A stretch of DNA of 64,000 nt. It comes from Clostridiaceae bacterium (GTDB lineage Bacteria > Bacillota > Clostridia > DUPQ01). Under the pieces are notes generated by a model. The model saw nothing but the letters and a program-made list of their open reading frames with translations. It had not been told where the DNA came from and made no database searches. Positions 17,890 through 26,558 of the stretch are shown here, piece after piece (position 1 is the stretch's first letter; each line of letters starts with the position of its first letter). Made by a program: the position numbers and the translations under genes. Location of the stretch: NCBI GenBank assembly GCA_012838235.1, contig DUPQ01000032.1, positions 1 through 64,000 on the forward strand. The letters are read 5' to 3'.

Positions 17890-18411
17890 ATGAAAGCAGT
17901 AACATCACACGAATTTGTACTTGAAAGCCTTACCAGTGCCTTGATTGGCCTCATGAAAACTAAGTCATTTGACAAAATCACCGTTACGGAGCTTTGTGAA
18001 AAAGCCTGTGTCGGCAGAGTTTCTTTTTATAGAAACTACAACTCCAAACAGGATATTCTTGTTAAGTATCTCGCCGCCTGTACCAATGAATGGTGGCAGG
18101 AGTTTTCCCAAAAGCCGGAAAAGGAATTCTATGAAAACTTCTGGCCGTCACTGTTGGATGAATTTAAAAAACAGAAGGAACTGCTGCTCCTTCTTAATCA
18201 GAATAACTTGAATTATTTATTACGTGATCACATATTCTATTGCTGTGGCCCCTCACCAGATGAAGATGACAATGTGGCCTATATACGGGCTCTTCTCGCA
18301 GGTATGATCTCCGGACTTATAGAAGAATGGGTGCATCGCGGCATGAATGATCTGCCGGAATCATTAAACATCCATTCAATGCTGAAGGAAGCGTTGAGAT
18401 CACATGAATGA
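17890..18411 (+). CDS. TetR family transcriptional regulator
   Basis: I use the ATG at 17890 (173 residues), because the earlier in-frame ATG at 17800 lies inside the candidate operator and adds a sequence unlike the family. The DNA-binding part is LESLTSALIGLMKTKSFDKI, then TVTELCEKACVGRVSFYRNY with the recognition helix and the usual F-Y-R/N-Y pattern, followed by a helical C-terminal ligand domain. It is close to the TetR_C_7/DhaS group. It is transcribed away from the catabolic operon and is its most likely regulator, presumably a repressor released by a glycoside or its product. Confidence 0.85.
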   Translation: MKAVTSHEFVLESLTSALIGLMKTKSFDKITVTELCEKACVGRVSFYRNYNSKQDILVKYLAACTNEWWQEFSQKPEKEFYENFWPSLLDEFKKQKELLLLLNQNNLNYLLRDHIFYCCGPSPDEDDNVAYIRALLAGMISGLIEEWVHRGMNDLPESLNIHSMLKEALRSHE

Positions 18412-18503
18412 AACCATTGGAGTCAGATTGAACCGAAATACTCAACTGCATACTTCTTGCGTTTTAATGTAAGGGGTAAAAAATCCCCTTGACAAACCGT
18501 ATC

Positions 18504-18535
18504 TCAAGAAGTGTAAATAGTTATTTAATCGTTTT
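18504..18535. repeat. Right copy of the island-flanking direct repeat
   Basis: These 32 bases are identical to 7544-7575. They combine the last 17 bases of the GT2-GtrA gene with the start of the intergenic/small-gene 3' end. The left copy is joined to the intact GT2 gene and the right copy to the intact small gene, so the island separated two neighbours. Bases 18412-18503 hold only the hairpin noted with the island. Confidence 0.85.
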
Positions 18536-18662
18536 TCTCATCATTCCACTGCTCATCATCTACATCATTAAACCAGAAATCCATACTGCTTTCACTTGCT
18601 GATAATAAGTCTTCAAATACTTTGCTCTCATCCTTTTGATTCTGCGGTCTTTGTTTACACAT
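18525..18662 (-). CDS. Small acidic protein, 45 residues, downstream of rlmH
   Basis: The ATG at 18662 has AGAAGGA upstream and lies 13 bp after the rlmH stop. The protein runs from MCKQRPQNQKDESKVFEDLL to a C-terminus rich in Asp, Glu and Trp (FWFNDVDDEQWNDEKND). There is no membrane helix. Its reality is supported by the ribosome binding site, its place in the operon and a copied fragment at 7565-7609. The FW(x)N(x)xDDE(x)WN ending resembles the tail of some antitoxin-like or hypothetical Firmicutes proteins, but I do not recognise a function. Confidence 0.6.
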   Translation of the reverse strand: MCKQRPQNQKDESKVFEDLLSASESSMDFWFNDVDDEQWNDEKND

Positions 18663-18675
18663 TTTTTAAATCCTT

Positions 18676-19134
18676 CTACTTATGATAACTCTCATTGTTT
18701 GCTATCTTGAATGCTCTGAATAGCTGTTCTAACAATATTACTCTCATCAACCGGTGAGGAAAAGTCATGTCGGAAAAGGACAGAAGCATATCCGCTCTTT
18801 TCTTTACACTGTCCGAAAGACCGAGACTTCCTCCTATCACGAAATCAATAACGGGGTTTGATAAATCGAATACAGATATGACTTTCTCGGAAAAAGCTTC
18901 ACTGTCAAATTTCATGCCTTCTATCGCAAGACATATCACATAGTCTTTGGGTTGGATTTTTGACAGTATTCTTGCTCCTTCTTTTTCCATGGCATCGGGA
19001 ATATCGTCTTTTTCATCACTTACTTCCGTTATCTTCACATCACAAAACCTTGACAGTCTTTTAACATACTCGTCTTGTGCTTCAATTAGATATTTTTCTT
19101 TTAATTTTCCCACACAGATTATGTTTATCTTCAT
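18676..19134 (-). CDS. rlmH: 23S rRNA (pseudouridine1915-N3)-methyltransferase RlmH
   Basis: The 152-residue protein is close to the usual length of about 159 and belongs to the SPOUT knot methyltransferases. It starts INIICVGKLKEKY, has the cofactor-binding knot FVIGGSLGLSD and PHRLMRVILLEQLFRA, and ends NNESYHK, the family's conserved tail. It methylates pseudouridine 1915 in helix 69 of 23S rRNA on assembled ribosomes. The ATG overlaps the stop of the upstream MBL gene by 4 bases (ATGA). This pairing with WalJ is common in Firmicutes. Confidence 0.95.
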   Translation of the reverse strand: MKINIICVGKLKEKYLIEAQDEYVKRLSRFCDVKITEVSDEKDDIPDAMEKEGARILSKIQPKDYVICLAIEGMKFDSEAFSEKVISVFDLSNPVIDFVIGGSLGLSDSVKKRADMLLSFSDMTFPHRLMRVILLEQLFRAFKIANNESYHK

Positions 19135-19922
19135 AATAAAAACACTCTGTTATTGCCTTCCCTTACCGCTACAACCAGATTTATGTCTTTGCCGATTACA
19201 TAACCGTTCTCTTCTATGCACTTCCTTACGGTATCATATGCCAGCTGAGGCACATTGTTCTGTGCACTCATATGTCCGAGCACAACGGTCTTTAGCCCGA
19301 ACTCTATGAACTTAACAACTATATCTCCGCAGTCCTTGTTACATAAATGCCCTTTTTCTCCCTGTATTCTTTTTTTCAACTTCAGCGGATAGCGACCGTT
19401 TATGAGCATATCCAAATCATGATTGGACTCCAATAACAGCAGGTCGCTGCCTTTGATGTTTTCCGCTATGGTTTCAGTAAGATGCCCCATATCCGTCACT
19501 GATGTGATTTTCTTTGAGTCTAAAAAGAAACTGAATCCTACCGGATCGGCAGTATCATGCGGTATGGAAAAAGGCATTATCTCTATATCTTTAATAACAA
19601 ATCTCTTTCCCGTTTCAAATGTTTTCTTGTTTTCCTCTCTTATTCTTCCGAATATTCTCGGCATTTCTTTCCACGTAGAGGTATTTGCATATATCGGTAT
19701 GTTATATCCTCTCTCCATAACGCCTATGCCGGATATATGGTCGTAGTGTTCATGCGTTATTAATATTGCATCCAATTCCGATGCATCTTCACCGATATCC
19801 GCTATAGCCTGAGTAATCTTTCTTTTAGACAACCCCGCATCTATCAGTATCGATGTATCCCTATATTTAAGATAAATAGCGTTCCCGCTGCTTCCGCTGA
19901 ATAAAGGACAAAATTTTATCAT
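19131..19922 (-). CDS. walJ: MBL-fold hydrolase, WalJ/YycJ family
   Basis: I use the ATG at 19922, behind AAAGGGGATATA. The protein (263 residues) begins with the family's CPLFSGSSGNAIYL and has THEHYDH as metal motif, IPHDTADP and ESNHDLDML, and GHMSAQNN for the late histidine. Members are metal-dependent hydrolases, thought to be nucleases that help coordinate replication with division in Gram-positives. Here it is not next to walRK but sits in a Nudix-walJ-rlmH-small-protein operon, its start codon overlapping the Nudix stop. Confidence 0.85.
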   Translation of the reverse strand: MIKFCPLFSGSSGNAIYLKYRDTSILIDAGLSKRKITQAIADIGEDASELDAILITHEHYDHISGIGVMERGYNIPIYANTSTWKEMPRIFGRIREENKKTFETGKRFVIKDIEIMPFSIPHDTADPVGFSFFLDSKKITSVTDMGHLTETIAENIKGSDLLLLESNHDLDMLINGRYPLKLKKRIQGEKGHLCNKDCGDIVVKFIEFGLKTVVLGHMSAQNNVPQLAYDTVRKCIEENGYVIGKDINLVVAVREGNNRVFLL

Positions 19923-20458
19923 TATATCCCCTTTAGCTGACATGCAGTCAATATACCTACAACCGCCAGTCCGTTTTTTATCTTGCCTTCCATAACCATT
20001 TTTTTAGCATCGGATAGCGGTTCTTTCCATACTATCAACCGCTCTTCCTGATTCCATTTCATTTGTGTCCGGGTAAGCCCTTCCGCTAAAAATATATGCA
20101 CAACTTCATCGGAAAAACCCGGTGATGATGCTACCGTAATCATATGAGTCATTTTATCGGCTACATAACCGGTTTCTTCTTCCAGTTCTCTTACAGCACA
20201 CTGCAAAGGCTCTTCGCCCTCTTCTTTTTTTCCTGCAGGTAATTCAATGAGAATATCGTCAAAAGCAATCCTGTACTGCTTCTCCAGTATGATGTTCATA
20301 TCTTCGTCCAGCGCCACTATGGCACAGGCACCGCTGTGCCGAATCACATCCCGGTACACTTCCTTTCCGTCGGGAAGAAGCGCGGTTACTTTTTCCACCT
20401 CCAGAATTCTCCCTTTATACATAACTTTTCTATCCGTTATTTTCTCTTTTATATCCAC
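19922..20458 (-). CDS. Nudix hydrolase, ADP-ribose pyrophosphatase type
   Basis: The Nudix box is complete: G-KKEEG-E-EPLQCAV-REL-EEETGY (GX5EX7REUXEEXGU). A preceding VIRHSGACAIVAL and the acidic GLTRTQMKWNQEE region match the ADP-ribose pyrophosphatase (NudF) subgroup, which cleaves ADP-ribose to AMP and ribose 5-phosphate. The start is probably a GTG at 20458, 8 bases after GAAGG; another GTG at 20473 lacks a ribosome binding site. TATAAT near 20487 suggests a promoter for this gene and the downstream walJ-rlmH operon. Confidence 0.88.
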   Translation of the reverse strand: MDIKEKITDRKVMYKGRILEVEKVTALLPDGKEVYRDVIRHSGACAIVALDEDMNIILEKQYRIAFDDILIELPAGKKEEGEEPLQCAVRELEEETGYVADKMTHMITVASSPGFSDEVVHIFLAEGLTRTQMKWNQEERLIVWKEPLSDAKKMVMEGKIKNGLAVVGILTACQLKGI

Positions 20459-20588
20459 AATCTTTACCTTCACCGATATATTATACCATCTAAAAGATTC
20501 TATAAATGATTGTGTATATAAAATAGTTTGGTTAGTATTTGCATTTATATGCCTGTATAGGTTAAAATCTATTTAGGTAGAGGTTAAT

Positions 20589-21272
20589 ATGACAGGTGTA
20601 TTTATTTGTTTGGCAATTTTTTTCATAACGTTGTGCGTTTATCTGTATCACATTATATTCAAAGAAAATCCTCGTGAGAAGATAACCAAGACGGCTCCGA
20701 GCATTATGTTTTTTGCTACAGCCGTTGTGTCGGTCATCCTTACCGGCAATTACACTGCAACCGCGCTGTTTTTATGCGCAGGTCTTTTCTTTTCCATATT
20801 CGGTGACTTCTTCCTTATCAGTGAGGTAAAGATAAAGAACAGCTTTCTTATAGGTGTGGCATTCTTCTTTATTGCGCAAATCTGTTATATAGTCTCTTTT
20901 TCCATATTGGTTCCGATTACCTGGTTGGATATTCTGCTTTTTATAGGGCTTGAGGGTTCTATCCTGCTCGTTTACAGGTTTATGGGTTATGATGCCAAGG
21001 AGCTTAAGATACCTATGTTGCTGTACAGCAGTGCTATATCTTTTATGACGGTAAAAGCCGTTTCACTGGCATTTGCAAAACCTTTCGGTTTTTATCACGG
21101 TATCACCGTTGTGCTGGGTGCGGTACTTTTCCTGTTTTCCGACTGGCTGATAGCACGCGGTATTTTAACCGGAGGTAGGACATTAAGAGCTCGTGTCTTA
21201 AACCTTGTTACCTACTATTTGGGACAGATAATGCTGGCATTCAGTATATTCCTTATGTTCATGAAGTACTGA
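20589..21272 (+). CDS. YhhN (TMEM86/lysoplasmalogenase-like) membrane protein
   Basis: The 227-residue protein has about eight predicted membrane helices. The stretches GLFFSIFGDFFLI and the late LFLFSDWLIA, each with a conserved Asp in a helix, are the paired motifs of the YhhN family. Characterised members hydrolyse the vinyl-ether bond of lysoplasmalogens. Anaerobic clostridia make plasmalogens, so such a role is possible but not shown. A GAGG ribosome binding site precedes the ATG. It is a single gene, divergent from the Nudix operon. Confidence 0.82.
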   Translation: MTGVFICLAIFFITLCVYLYHIIFKENPREKITKTAPSIMFFATAVVSVILTGNYTATALFLCAGLFFSIFGDFFLISEVKIKNSFLIGVAFFFIAQICYIVSFSILVPITWLDILLFIGLEGSILLVYRFMGYDAKELKIPMLLYSSAISFMTVKAVSLAFAKPFGFYHGITVVLGAVLFLFSDWLIARGILTGGRTLRARVLNLVTYYLGQIMLAFSIFLMFMKY

Positions 21273-21356
21273 TTTCTTTGCTTTCATAACTATATTTATT
21301 TATCTTTTCAAGGGTTGACACACAACGGTGCCCTTCATTGACTTAACCTGCTTTCT

Positions 21357-21500
21357 ATGTTACTATTTTGTGGATATCCGAATATCTGTTTTGATAGTGG
21401 GGGAACCGACTTATTGGGGTGAATCTTTGTAAGATGAGTGTCTTGGTGGCTCAAACCCGACAGCTAATCCCATAGGATTGCACCAAGCAATGTAGTACAT
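21357..21500 (+). ncRNA. ydaO/yuaA-type c-di-AMP riboswitch
   Basis: Conserved blocks occur in order: GGGGGAACC (21400 region), TTGGGGTGAATC (21415 region), CCCGACAGCTAATCCC (21456 region) and ATAGGATTGC. A closing helix can form between ATG-TACTA (21357-21365) and TAGTACAT (21493-21500). The family binds cyclic di-AMP and usually turns off K+ or osmolyte transport genes; the gene that follows at 21582 is a cation/proton antiporter, as expected. I see no clear terminator hairpin downstream, so the expression platform is unresolved. TTGACT-17-TACTAT overlaps the 5' arm, so the true start of the RNA is also uncertain. It explains the 309-base gap between genes. Confidence 0.88.
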
Positions 21501-21581
21501 GATGATTTTTATGCGCTTTGTTAAGTTGTTGCCAAAAACATGATGGACTGCATATGAAATATATACTGTGGGAGGTCTTAT

Positions 21582-22841
21582 ATGAATGTTTTGCTGAAGA
21601 TTGCTATTGTTCTTGTCGTAGGAATAATAGGAGGAAGGGTAGCCAGACTGGTCAAGTTGCCTAATGTTTCCGGCTATCTGGTATTCGGGTTGCTTTTAGG
21701 TCCTTCATTCTTTAACTTTATTAGCCCCGCGGATGTTCAATCCTTCAACATTATAAACGAACTGGCATTGGCAGCTATTGCTTTCAGTATAGGAAATGAA
21801 TTTGTCTTGAAAGAAATGAAAAAGATAGGTAAATCCATTTTCATAATCACTCTTATGGAAGTAATAGGTGCGGTGTTATTGGTTTTTTGCATTTTATTCT
21901 TTGTTTTCAGACAACCTTTCGCATTCAGTATAGTAATCGCTTCCATGTCGGCTGCTACCGCTCCTGCAGCAACATTATTGGTAATGAAGCAGTATAACGC
22001 TAAGGGTCCGCTCACAAGAACCATTCTCCCCGTAGTAGCTCTTGATGATGTCTTCGGAATAGTGGTATTCGGTATTGCCTTGTCGGTTGCTAAGATTGTT
22101 ACATATAAGCAGCAGTTATCGGTTGTTTCCATGATGTTCGGTCCTCTTATTGAAATAGCGGGATCTGTAGGAATCGGCTTCGTGTTGGGATTATTATTAT
22201 CCTGGCTTTCACAAAAAGCCTCGGGAAGAGACGAACTTCAGGCAATAGCATTGGCAGCCATAGGTGTAGCTACCGGAATCTCTCTTCTTTTGAATATGTC
22301 TCCGCTGCTTACCTGTATAGTTATGGGAACGGTTTTAGTTAATATACAGCAAAACTCCATAAGAGTATTTGATTCGGTAAACAGCTTTGCGGCGCCGATA
22401 TATATACTCTTCTTTACACTTGCCGGTGCAAGCTTGGATCTTTCGATACTTAAAACGGTCGGTCTGATGGGCATTGCCTATGTTCTGGCAAGAGGTTTAG
22501 GAAAAATAGCGGGTGCCTGGGCAGGTGCAGCCATGGTGAAAGCCGAACCTGCTGTAAGAAAATATCTGGGTTTGGGACTGCTTCCGCAAGGCGGCATATC
22601 CATAGGACTTATGGTACTGGTGCGTCAGCAACTTCCCGACTATGCGGTAGCCATCAATACCATTATCATGTTCTCCGTTCTCATATATGAAACAAGCGGA
22701 CCGATATTCGCAAAGATAGCGCTTAAGAAGGCGGGAGAGATAGGAATTGAAGAAAAGGTCAGAAAGCCTCGCAGAAAAGGCAAAAAGAAAAGTAAAGTAT
22801 CTTCACAAAAAAGTGAATCATGTATAATAGATAAGGGGTGA
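21582..22841 (+). CDS. Cation:proton antiporter, CPA2 family (KefB-like)
   Basis: The 419-residue protein has 12-13 helices. It starts IVGGRVARLVKLPNVSGYLV and contains ATAPAATLLV and LDDVFGIVVFG, matching the CPA2 Na+/H+ or K+/H+ exchanger core with its two-Asp-type transport site. The C-terminus is a short basic tail with no TrkA-N domain. It lies under the c-di-AMP riboswitch, which fits K+ or Na+ export, and 4 bp upstream of the PII-like gene. The GGGAGG ribosome binding site fixes the start. Confidence 0.88.
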   Translation: MNVLLKIAIVLVVGIIGGRVARLVKLPNVSGYLVFGLLLGPSFFNFISPADVQSFNIINELALAAIAFSIGNEFVLKEMKKIGKSIFIITLMEVIGAVLLVFCILFFVFRQPFAFSIVIASMSAATAPAATLLVMKQYNAKGPLTRTILPVVALDDVFGIVVFGIALSVAKIVTYKQQLSVVSMMFGPLIEIAGSVGIGFVLGLLLSWLSQKASGRDELQAIALAAIGVATGISLLLNMSPLLTCIVMGTVLVNIQQNSIRVFDSVNSFAAPIYILFFTLAGASLDLSILKTVGLMGIAYVLARGLGKIAGAWAGAAMVKAEPAVRKYLGLGLLPQGGISIGLMVLVRQQLPDYAVAINTIIMFSVLIYETSGPIFAKIALKKAGEIGIEEKVRKPRRKGKKKSKVSSQKSESCIIDKG

Positions 22842-22845
22842 GATT

Positions 22846-23199
22846 ATGTACGTTTTGTTCATAGTATTAAATGAAACCTGTTGCTTGGAAGATATCCTTG
22901 CAGGATTTTTAAGAGAAGGTATAGGCGGCGCTACAATTATAGACAGCCAGGGAATGGGCAGAGCAATTGCTCATACCAAAAATGAGGATATACCTATGTT
23001 CGGCACATTAAGAATGATGCTGGGTAATACTCATCCTTACAGCAAAACAATTTTCACCGTCCTGAATGATGAACAGATGGTGGAGAAGGCCGTATCTACC
23101 GTTCGTGAAACAGTGAAAGGTTGTACCTGCAGCGGTGTAGGCCTGATGTTTACCGTACCTATCGGTAAAGTTTACAGAATGGTTGAGGAAGATAAATAA
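22846..23199 (+). CDS. PII-like small regulatory protein paired with antiporter
   Basis: The 117-residue protein has a PII/GlnB-like pattern: strand YVLFIVLNE, helix CLEDILAGFLREG, then GGATIIDSQGMG, and a second half FTVLNDEQMVEKAVSTVRE ending in GLMFTVPIGKVYRM. The T-loop that is uridylylated in true GlnB is absent or different. Such proteins bind adenine nucleotides or c-di-AMP (for example PstA) and control membrane partners. The gene lies 4 bp after the antiporter and is probably co-transcribed under the same riboswitch, so a role as regulator of that transporter is likely but inferred. Confidence 0.7.
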   Translation: MYVLFIVLNETCCLEDILAGFLREGIGGATIIDSQGMGRAIAHTKNEDIPMFGTLRMMLGNTHPYSKTIFTVLNDEQMVEKAVSTVRETVKGCTCSGVGLMFTVPIGKVYRMVEEDK

Positions 23200-23305
23200 T
23201 CTATCAATTAACTGTTAAATATAGAACGGCTGTATTAACAAGTTTAGCTGTTAATATCACAAATCTATTAGCAAAACTTGCTGTTCAATCTTTAATATAA
23301 CCGGC

Positions 23306-23322
23306 TTAATGCCAGGCATTAA
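23306..23322. promoter_or_regulatory. 17-bp palindrome upstream of malQ
   Basis: TTAATGCC-A-GGCATTAA is a perfect inverted repeat about 85 bp before the malQ start. It could be an operator for a maltose-type repressor. I see no matching copy elsewhere in the window, so function is only suggested by position. The rest of the 23200-23407 gap is AT-rich with nothing recognisable. Confidence 0.35.
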
Positions 23323-23407
23323 AGTTAAACTTTCGTGTATTAAATAGCATAAAGAACACTTTACAAACTAAGTAATCTCGGATATATTCATTGTTAAGAG
23401 GTTTATT

Positions 23408-24871
23408 ATGAGAGCATCCGGAATATTACTTCCCGTCTTCAGTCTTCCTTCACCTTACGGTATAGGGACCATGGGTAAAGCGGCATATGAGTTTGTAGAT
23501 TTTCTGGTTTCGGCAAAACAAAAATACTGGCAGATACTTCCTTTGGGACCTACCGGTTACGGTGATTCTCCCTATCAGTCTTTCTGCAGTTTCGCATCCA
23601 ACAGTTACTTTATAGATTTGGATATTTTGGAGAGCAAAGGTCTGCTGCTCAAAGAAGAGTATCAGAACGAGCCATGGGGCGAAAATCCCGACAAGGTCGA
23701 TTACGGCTTGTTATATAGGAAGAGAAATAAGGTGTTGGAGAAGGCTTTTAACAGGTTTGATAAAGAAAATCTCTCATTTAAAGCCTTTTGCCGGGATAAC
23801 GCATATTGGATTAATGATTATGCAATATTCATGTCGCTGAAAGAACATTTTGGCGGAAAAGAATGGCAGTCCTGGCCGGAAGATATAAGGATGAGGCATA
23901 ACGATGCTTTGGTGAAATACGGAACTCACCTTTCGGAAAAAATATTGTTTCATAAGTTCTTACAGTTTGAGTTTTTTACCCAGTGGACACAATTAAAAAA
24001 ATATGCAAATGAAAAAGGCATAATGATAATAGGCGATATACCCATATATGTATCACCGGACAGTTCCGACGTGTGGTCCAGACATTATCTGTTCCTGACC
24101 GATGAGGACAGAAATCTTACATCGGTTGCGGGAGTTCCTCCCGATGCTTTTTCCGCGACGGGTCAGCTATGGGGAAATCCTCTCTATAACTGGGATGCCA
24201 TGGAGCAGGAGGATTTTTACTGGTGGAAACAAAGAACAGGTATGGCTTCTCTACTTTATGATTATGTACGCATAGATCATTTTATAGGGATTGAGCGATA
24301 TTTCTCCATCCCCGCCGGCTCCGATACCGCTGCAACGGGAGTATATCATCAGGGCCCCGGAATGAAATTGATTGATGCAATAAACCAATCCAGAGGTAAC
24401 ATGGGTATAATTGCCGAGGATTTGGGAGTGTTGACGGATAATGTGAGAAAATTGTTGGAAAAAACCGGTTATCCCGGAATGAAAGTGCTGCAGTTCGGTT
24501 TTTCCGGAGAGCCTTCCAATGACAATCTTCCCATGCACTATAAGAAAAATCTTATTGCATATACCGGCACACATGATAACGATACAATACTCGGATGGTA
24601 TAAAAAGCTGGACAGAAAAAACAAAGACTTCTTAAGAAAATACTTAAACAGGTCGCGTGTTCATGTGTACGACTTGATTTTTGAAACAATGAAATCCGTG
24701 GCAAATACCGCTGTTGTACCCATACAGGACTGGCTGTGTCAGGGTTCAAAAAGCCGTATTAATTTTCCTTCCGTAGCTTTCGGAAACTGGACTTACAGAA
24801 TTACCGATAATATGCTTACCGAATCGCTTGCACAAAAGATTTCCGACATGACCACACTCTGTGCCAGATAA
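23408..24871 (+). CDS. malQ: 4-alpha-glucanotransferase (GH77)
   Basis: The 487-residue protein is the normal length for bacterial amylomaltase. Motifs are DSPYQSFCSFASN, IIGDIPIYVSPDSSDVW, YVRIDHFIG with the nucleophile Asp, IIAEDLG with the acid/base Glu and YTGTHDNDT with the third Asp. It transfers glucan segments between maltodextrins in glycogen or maltose metabolism and acts in the cytoplasm. AGAGG precedes the ATG. The gene is alone and converges on the phosphoglucomutase gene, their stops 4 bp apart; both act on glucose polymers. Confidence 0.94.
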   Translation: MRASGILLPVFSLPSPYGIGTMGKAAYEFVDFLVSAKQKYWQILPLGPTGYGDSPYQSFCSFASNSYFIDLDILESKGLLLKEEYQNEPWGENPDKVDYGLLYRKRNKVLEKAFNRFDKENLSFKAFCRDNAYWINDYAIFMSLKEHFGGKEWQSWPEDIRMRHNDALVKYGTHLSEKILFHKFLQFEFFTQWTQLKKYANEKGIMIIGDIPIYVSPDSSDVWSRHYLFLTDEDRNLTSVAGVPPDAFSATGQLWGNPLYNWDAMEQEDFYWWKQRTGMASLLYDYVRIDHFIGIERYFSIPAGSDTAATGVYHQGPGMKLIDAINQSRGNMGIIAEDLGVLTDNVRKLLEKTGYPGMKVLQFGFSGEPSNDNLPMHYKKNLIAYTGTHDNDTILGWYKKLDRKNKDFLRKYLNRSRVHVYDLIFETMKSVANTAVVPIQDWLCQGSKSRINFPSVAFGNWTYRITDNMLTESLAQKISDMTTLCAR

Positions 24872-24875
24872 ACAG

Positions 24876-26558
24876 TTATTTCTCGCACTTTGCCAAATAG
24901 TCCGATATATCCTCGGTGAATACTTTCACCAGGTCGTCGGCTTCTTTCCTTGAGTGTCCCATTGCATTTATATATACTTTCAGTTTCGGTTCGGTACCCG
25001 AAGGCCTTAAAGCATACCAGGAACCGTCTTCAAACTCATATTTAAGAGCATCCTGAGCGGGCAACCCCTCATATCCGTTGATGTAGTCCTTACATACCGA
25101 ACATTTAATGCCGTTAATTTCCAGAAGAGGTTCCTTTCTCCATTGTGACATTACATGCTTTTTGACTTTTGCTCCTTTAATACCGGGATATTCCACAGAT
25201 ATCTGGTTTTCCGTCATATAGCCGAATCTCTCATATATATCGGTCAGCACTTCATAAAGAGTTATACCGCGCTTTTTGTAATATCCCGCCATTTCACACA
25301 TCATCATGGCCGCACTGACTCCGTTTTTATCTCGCGTAAATGTTTCTATACAGTATCCGATGCTTTCCTCATAACCGAATACGTATCTGTATTCACCGGT
25401 CTTTTCAAATTCATTTGCCAGACCGCATATATATTTGAATCCGGTGAGCGTTTCAAAGAAATGTGTTCCGTAATGCTTTGCTATTTTGGGTACAACCGAA
25501 CCGCTTACTATGGACTGCACAACAGCATCTTTCGGCGAATACAGTCCTTTTTCCTTTCTTTGCGACAACATGTATTCCGCAAGCAATGCACCCGTCTGAT
25601 TGCCTGTGCAGAAGACAAACTCATTGTTGTCATTCTTAATCATCATGGCTATCCTGTCACAATCGGGATCGGATGCTATTATCATATCGGCATCCGTCTT
25701 TTTGCCATATTTCAGAGGTATTTCAAAAACCTTAACATTCTCCGGATTGGGATAAGGAGTGGTGGGGAATGTTCCGTCGGGTTCTTTTTGCTCTTCCACT
25801 ACGGTCACATTGTGGAATCCTCTTTCTCTGAGTATCCTTGTTACCGGAACCAATCCCGTACCGTACAGAGGTGTATAAACAATTTTAACATCCTTGTCTA
25901 TATCGTCATTCAAAGTTAAGGACAGAACCTCTTCGATGAACATATCATCCATGTCCTTACCGAGCATTGTTATCTGTCCCGATTTAACCGCCTTGTCAAA
26001 GTCCACGGTTTTTACATCGTTAAAAGGATCTATTCGGGAAATGTTTTCGGCTATAGCATCAGCTATGTCGTCCAATATCTGTGATCCTTCTTCCCAGTAC
26101 ACTTTATATCCGTTATACTGCTTGGGATTATGGCTGGCGGTTATGTTAATACCGGTTGCGGCATTCAGTTTCCTTATCGAATAGGACAGCTGCGGTGTAG
26201 ATCTCAGACTCTCGTACAGATACACCTTTATTCCGTTTGCCGCCAATACCGTTGCCGACTGTTTTGCATATTCATCGGATTTAATCCTGCAATCATACGC
26301 TATAACCGCTCCTCTTTTCTCAATGCCCTGCTCTATAACATATCGGGCAAGAGCCTGTGTGGTCTGTCCTATTACATACTTGTTCATGCGGTTGGTTCCG
26401 GCACCCATTACGCCTCTCAATCCCGCAGTTCCGAAATCCAGAGTTTTATAGAATCTGTCTTCTATTTCTTTTTCATTTCCTTTAATAGCTTCCAATTCCT
26501 TTATAGTATCGGAATCGGCTTTTTTTAACCAATCATTATACTTATCCTTGTATGTCAT
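24876..26558 (-). CDS. pgcA: Phosphoglucomutase/phosphomannomutase, alpha-D-phosphohexomutase family
   Basis: The ATG at 26558 (560 residues) follows GGAAGGG and overlaps the KDG kinase stop. The four-domain family is complete: phosphoserine loop TASHNP, Mg2+ loop DPDCDR, sugar loop GYEESIGY and phosphate-binding [12 protein letters not shown]. The length and the start [13 protein letters not shown] fit the PgcA-type enzymes, which interconvert glucose 6-phosphate and glucose 1-phosphate. It is the last gene of the sugar operon from 29896. An upstream in-frame ATG at 26654 lies in the kinase gene and is unlikely. Confidence 0.92.
   Translation of the reverse strand: MTYKDKYNDWLKKADSDTIKELEAIKGNEKEIEDRFYKTLDFGTAGLRGVMGAGTNRMNKYVIGQTTQALARYVIEQGIEKRGAVIAYDCRIKSDEYAKQSATVLAANGIKVYLYESLRSTPQLSYSIRKLNAATGINITASHNPKQYNGYKVYWEEGSQILDDIADAIAENISRIDPFNDVKTVDFDKAVKSGQITMLGKDMDDMFIEEVLSLTLNDDIDKDVKIVYTPLYGTGLVPVTRILRERGFHNVTVVEEQKEPDGTFPTTPYPNPENVKVFEIPLKYGKKTDADMIIASDPDCDRIAMMIKNDNNEFVFCTGNQTGALLAEYMLSQRKEKGLYSPKDAVVQSIVSGSVVPKIAKHYGTHFFETLTGFKYICGLANEFEKTGEYRYVFGYEESIGYCIETFTRDKNGVSAAMMMCEMAGYYKKRGITLYEVLTDIYERFGYMTENQISVEYPGIKGAKVKKHVMSQWRKEPLLEINGIKCSVCKDYINGYEGLPAQDALKYEFEDGSWYALRPSGTEPKLKVYINAMGHSRKEADDLVKVFTEDISDYLAKCEK

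Larger units (their letters stand above)
7776..18503. mobile_element. Inserted catabolic genomic island (about 10.7 kb)
   Basis: The base composition is visibly richer in G+C and codon use differs from both flanks. The left edge interrupts a degraded copy of the GT2-GtrA 3' end at TCAAGA; the right edge resumes at TCAAGAAGTGTAAATAG (18504), which is the true last 17 bases of that gene and is followed by the intact small gene. The island carries eight genes for glycoside use and no transposase, integrase or tRNA. A hairpin (AAGGGG/CCCCTT, 18471-18490) lies near the right edge. Transfer is inferred from composition and the boundary structure. Confidence 0.75.

Noticed and set aside
18471-18490. 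Hairpin near the island's right edge as a terminator
   Set aside because: The stem is short (6 bp) and no T-run follows on either strand.
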